A stretch of 64,000 nucleotides of DNA from Tritrichomonas musculus (lineage: Eukaryota > Parabasalia > Tritrichomonadida > Tritrichomonadidae), in NCBI GenBank assembly GCA_039105265.1, contig JAPFFF010000075.1:62001-126000 (forward strand). The letters are read 5' to 3'. Shown in pieces: positions 60,870-64,000 of this stretch. The first letter of the stretch is position 1, and every line of letters begins with the position of its first letter. The notes beneath the pieces were generated by a model, which saw only the letters and a program-made list of their open reading frames with translations, ran no database searches and was not told the DNA's origin. The position numbers and the translations under genes are program-made.

Positions 60870-61400
60870 TAGTCATAATTTTGATCATAAGTTTTCATTG
60901 TTTTCATCAGATTTAAATAATAACAATTGATTGTTGAAATATTTGAAATTTTTATTGTCAGTCTGTAAAATAAAATTATCCGTATTGCTATAATTAAAAT
61001 CATAAAAATGATTCTGCTTGAAAATTTTTAAATTGTTTGGAAATGAAAAACTTTCAATATTTGTATTTCGAAACGCACTTATCAATTTCTTCTAGATTTG
61101 AATTTGGCTGAAATTCAATTATTTTCAGATTTGAACAATAAGAAAAGACATCTCTTTTAATAGTTGAAATGCTTTATGGAAAACAAATCTTCTCAATTGG
61201 ATAGATCAAATTCTTCAATATTTGACATATATGAAATGCATATATGCCAATTTTACTGATATTTAACGGAATTGAAATGAAATCATGAGAAGAGGAGGCA
61301 TAAGCACATTTTTCAATCATTTCAGAATTATCTTCAAATCGAAATGATTCCAATTAATAGCAATAAGAAAAGGCATCGTGATCATTATGTGATCGTCCGT
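60870..61400 (-). pseudogene. BspA-like LRR_5 relic
   Basis: From about 61400 downward the minus strand reads LESFRFEDNSEMIEKCAYAS, ISIPLNISKIGIYAFHICQI, KRDVFSYCSNLKIIEFQPNS, then after a shift AFRNTNIESFSFPNNLKIFK, stopping at 60885. The final part resembles the NKxFxYxxxxLLLFKSD hairpin of the gene at 55867. Two in-frame TAA codons (after CY and after FP) and one frameshift. Same family as 55867, opposite strand. Confidence 0.7.
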
Positions 61401-61439
61401 AAAAGGCATTTTCTTTTAATTTTCATATTAACAATTTTA

Positions 61440-62118
61440 CTTTTCAACAGCAAGGTGAAACTATTATGATTCCATTAATCCCTAACCCAAATCATTTGAC
61501 TGAGCAAGAAAAAAGTTTAATTCAATTAAGATTACGACAACTATAAAATAAAGTAAGAAGAAATAACGAGGAAGCAAAAGCTGAAATAAAAAGAGATATG
61601 GAAGAGAGATTGCCAGAGATTCTTCTTCCCAGGAAATATTAAATTCCATATGAATTTGAATTCTTGATAAATAACCAAAGAAGTACATTGATAGAATTGA
61701 ATTGTAATATTGATCTTTGGCATTATTATATAACAAAACTTGTACCAATTAATTTGTATCTTAAATATCACCCATTTTATGAAAAACAAGTATCTGATAT
61801 ATTTGCTGGATATGATGAAGATAATGTTGATAAAGCAATAACAAATAAAACATAAAAAATAACTACTTTAGAAAATAAAAAAGATGAATTTGAGAAAGAT
61901 GAACAATTAAGAAGTCTTGTTTTACTTCGATCTTTGTAGCAAATCCAAATCTTGTTATTATGGAAGAATTAGCTAGTCATGTAATGAATGTAAAGGATGC
62001 CCACGTTCGAATAAATGGAATATTTTTTGTTGCATCTTTAATGTCTTTTGCTTCTGTGATAGCATGTTTTAGTTTCACATATTCTTTTGCATCATTTTAC
62101 AAAAATATTAAGTATTAA
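61440..62118 (+). pseudogene. Unrecognised gene relic with C-terminal membrane segment
   Basis: A long plus-strand frame reads IPLIPNPNHLTEQEKSLIQL, NNEEAKAEIKRDMEERLPEI, LVPINLYLKYHPFYEKQVSD and KKDEFEKDEQLRSLVLL, broken by several stops. A shifted frame continues FVANPNLVIMEELASHVMNV and a membrane segment (FFVASLMSFASVIACFSF) to a TAA at 62116. The charge and helix pattern suggest a membrane-anchored coiled protein. Family not recognised. Confidence 0.5.
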
Positions 62119-62289
62119 ATCAATATAATACTTAATAGAATAAGGCAACACTTATAATATATGTTTTTATATTATTATACAATGTATATAGATAAATATT
62201 ATTTAAATATATTTAATAAAATTTAAGATAATTATATTTATTTATAACAAAAAAACGTTAATATTTGAGAAAGAGATCAAACAAAAAAG
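62119..62289. other. AT-rich spacer before pseudokinase gene
   Basis: Nothing recognised; no clear initiator motif. Confidence 0.4.
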
Positions 62290-62826
62290 ATGAATTCCGT
62301 AGAAGAAACTTTTAATTTCGAAAATATTGAGATTATTAAAAGGATTTCTCTCAAAGAACTACAAAAAATCTACAAAGCTCGAAGTAAAATAAATAATAAT
62401 ACCAAATATTTTATAATTTCTACTGCAGATGCTCTTGAGCATTATTCTTTTGAAATGATTATTGATTTATATCATATGGTTAACATAATGACTAAACTAA
62501 ATTATCCATCAATTTTGAAATTCATCGGTTTTAGTAAAACAAATTTCAAAAACAAACAAAAACCAACCATTGTAACAGAATATTCTAAATACATAATAGA
62601 TGTTGATTTTTCAAACAATCCATTAATTGTCATTTACGGAATTGCTTCTGCCATTTCATATTTACATTCACATGGAATTCTACATCGTAACCTGGGTATA
62701 GAACACATATATCTTGATAAATTATTTCATCCGAAATTAACTGGATTTGACTACTCTGTCGATATTTCGGCAAATTTGGCAAGCAACCAACCCATAAAAT
62801 TTTCAGTTTTAAAATTCAATTATTAG
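62290..62826 (+). CDS. Truncated pseudokinase
   Basis: 178 residues from an ATG. It aligns with the N-lobe and catalytic loop of the kinase at 49595: LNYPSILKFIGFSKTNFKNK, PLIVIYGIASAISYLHSHGI, LHRNLGIEHIYLD and LTGFDYSVDIS. The glycine loop is replaced (ISLKELQKIYKA), the ATP-binding Lys is absent (KYFIIST), HRD is HRN and DFG is GFD. The C-lobe is missing. It is catalytically dead by sequence. Either a young pseudogene or a small regulatory pseudokinase. It ends 36 bp before the next ATG on the same strand. Confidence 0.65.
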   Translation: MNSVEETFNFENIEIIKRISLKELQKIYKARSKINNNTKYFIISTADALEHYSFEMIIDLYHMVNIMTKLNYPSILKFIGFSKTNFKNKQKPTIVTEYSKYIIDVDFSNNPLIVIYGIASAISYLHSHGILHRNLGIEHIYLDKLFHPKLTGFDYSVDISANLASNQPIKFSVLKFNY

Positions 62827-62836
62827 GCAAATTTTT

Positions 62837-62862
62837 AAATCATTATTTTTTTATTTGTGAAA
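62837..62862 (+). promoter_or_regulatory. Initiator of the ankyrin gene at 62863
   Basis: AAATCATTATTTTTTTATTT then GTGAAA precede the ATG. TCATT fits the initiator (A(+1) at 62842), so the gene has its own promoter despite the tight spacing. Confidence 0.55.
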
Positions 62863-63894
62863 ATGTCTATCAAGCAATTTTTAGACGAACTGAAGGAGAT
62901 TCACAAAAATCTTCTAGAATATCTTGATAATGAAAGCGAGATGGAAGTAAATTTCCAAATTCTCACAAAAAATTTTGATAATTACAACATTCGAAAAGAT
63001 CAGCACATTCTTAAATCATTGCTACGATTACTTCTCAATATTGCCAATAACCACCATCGCCACCCAACTTTTTTCAACAAAATCGAAAAAATTATCTTAA
63101 TTTTCAAAGACCAAATTGAACAAAGCTTTTCAAATATAGAAATATACAATATTTTCAAAGAAAACAAAAGAATTCTTCTATTTTTAATTGAAGAAAAAAT
63201 ATTGAAGTTGGATGAACAAATTGTAGACAAACTTTCATTTGATGAATATTTCGCGCCAGAAGTCAAATCTTTTAAACATGAAACGCAAAATAATTTGCTT
63301 GAAAATTTTGAAGAAAATCGCAAAAAAGGTGAAAACGATGATTATATTTGTCAATTAATTCAAAAAGATTTAATTGAAGAGTTTATTACTTATGTAAAAA
63401 AAACAAATTATGATCTTAGTTCAAATATTAAGTATTCAATTTATGAAACCAATTTATTATTGAATAAAACAACGACATTAATTGAATATGCGGCATTTTT
63501 TGGATCAACACAAATTTTTAATTATTTGAGAAAGAACAAAGTTGATTTGGAGGAATCATTGTGGATTTATGCAATCCATGGAAGAAATCCAGAAATAATC
63601 GATATTCTTATTAATGAAAGCAATCTTAAAATAAATATCGAAGAATGCCTCATTGAATCAATCAAATGCCATCATAATGAAATTTTGAATTATTTTCAAA
63701 AAAATTATTCAGAAAAAATATATTATGTAAATAATCTTATTAGCAAAATCCTTAAGTACAATTATTTTGATTTGCTACAAGAAGAATATATTAACAGGCA
63801 ATCATTTCACCTTTTGTGCAAATATGATTATTATAAAATGGTGAAAATTCTTTTGGACAATGCAGATATTGATGTAAATGAATTAATTATTTAA
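62863..63894 (+). CDS. Short ankyrin/DUF3447 family protein
   Basis: 343 residues from the ATG at 62863 (the frame opens two codons earlier on GTG). Close paralogue of the N-terminal 330 residues of the gene at 30325: compare LIEYAAFFGSTQIFNYLRKN and IHGRNPEIIDILINES. It stops after a single ankyrin repeat (ILLDNADIDVNELII), where the paralogue continues for ten more. It is probably truncated recently, or is a short isoform of the family. Cytosolic scaffold by analogy. Ends in TAA. Confidence 0.75.
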   Translation: MSIKQFLDELKEIHKNLLEYLDNESEMEVNFQILTKNFDNYNIRKDQHILKSLLRLLLNIANNHHRHPTFFNKIEKIILIFKDQIEQSFSNIEIYNIFKENKRILLFLIEEKILKLDEQIVDKLSFDEYFAPEVKSFKHETQNNLLENFEENRKKGENDDYICQLIQKDLIEEFITYVKKTNYDLSSNIKYSIYETNLLLNKTTTLIEYAAFFGSTQIFNYLRKNKVDLEESLWIYAIHGRNPEIIDILINESNLKINIEECLIESIKCHHNEILNYFQKNYSEKIYYVNNLISKILKYNYFDLLQEEYINRQSFHLLCKYDYYKMVKILLDNADIDVNELII

Positions 63895-63914
63895 TATCTA
63901 CTTTTTTTGTGAAA

Positions 63915-64000
63915 TTTAAAATCAAAATTATCAATGATATTTTAATCAAATTATTAAATGACATTAAAAAATCCAAATTATCAATGACATTTTAATCAAA
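63915..64000. repeat. Short tandem repeats at window edge
   Basis: AAATTATCAATGA(T/C)ATTTTAATCAAA occurs twice with a diverged copy between (TTATTAAATGACATTAAAAA). The array continues past the window. It starts just after the truncated ankyrin gene, as the repeats at 36930 do in the other ankyrin relic. Confidence 0.6.

Noticed and set aside
2307-61400. Alternative genetic code with TAA as Gln
   Set aside because: Several in-frame TAA codons would fit Gln, but intact genes here use CAA freely and most end in TAA; parabasalids use the standard code.

Overview
This window looks like nuclear DNA of a parabasalid protist, most likely a Tritrichomonas-like trichomonad. The evidence is a very AT-rich background, intronless genes and short initiator-like promoters just before ATG codons. 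The gene families also fit: BspA-type LRR_5 proteins, ankyrin/DUF3447 proteins, Sel1-repeat proteins, BTB-F5/8C proteins and a kinase fused to LRRs. One tRNA-Lys gene is present; there is no rRNA and no CRISPR. Some long open frames start on TTG or GTG; I moved those starts to the first plausible ATG.

Layout. 1-3.2 kb: decayed Sel1, unknown and ankyrin relics, an intact flavoprotein and a broken Cys-rich membrane protein. 3.25-4.84 kb: a foldback DNA transposon with long inverted arms carrying 21-bp iterons. 5-13.7 kb: an Arp2-like actin-related protein, a BTB-F5/8C protein, a TMEM62-like phosphoesterase and a small Q-rich protein, with several miniature inverted-repeat elements between them. 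14.6-17 kb: a 126-bp A/B satellite interrupted by a TA-flanked transposon. 19.1-20.7 kb: a surface or secreted protein with N-glycan repeats, a 14-heptad coiled coil and a trypsin-like domain. 22.9-24.3 kb: a base-composition outlier that looks like a broken virus-like or large mobile element fossil. 24.5-28.2 kb: a type I membrane protein, tRNA-Lys, a glycosyltransferase pseudogene and relics. 28.4-30.2 kb: a hAT-type element with a second hAT-like element nested inside. 30.3-37.3 kb: an 857-residue ankyrin protein and a membrane-anchored Acg-type nitroreductase, surrounded by BspA and ankyrin relics. 39-45 kb: four small or lineage-specific genes, one possibly IST1-like. 46.2-49.6 kb: a kinase/coiled-coil/LRR fusion. 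49.9-55.8 kb: foldback elements, a 204-bp tandem array, an FCP/SCP-type phosphatase and a dispersed repeat. 55.9-63.9 kb: a BspA protein, a Sel1 protein lacking its 5' end, relics, a pseudokinase and a shortened ankyrin paralogue.

There are no operons; genes are monocistronic, on both strands, with large AT-rich spacers. The main themes are turnover of multicopy surface and scaffold families (intact copies beside relics of the same families), many small foldback transposons, and a few metabolic genes of bacterial character (the ISF-like flavoprotein and the Acg-like nitroreductase). No complete new multigene system was found. The most distinctive items are the transposon whose empty target site survives in a neighbouring satellite unit, the nested hAT pair, the iteron-bearing foldback element and the coiled-coil trypsin-like protein.
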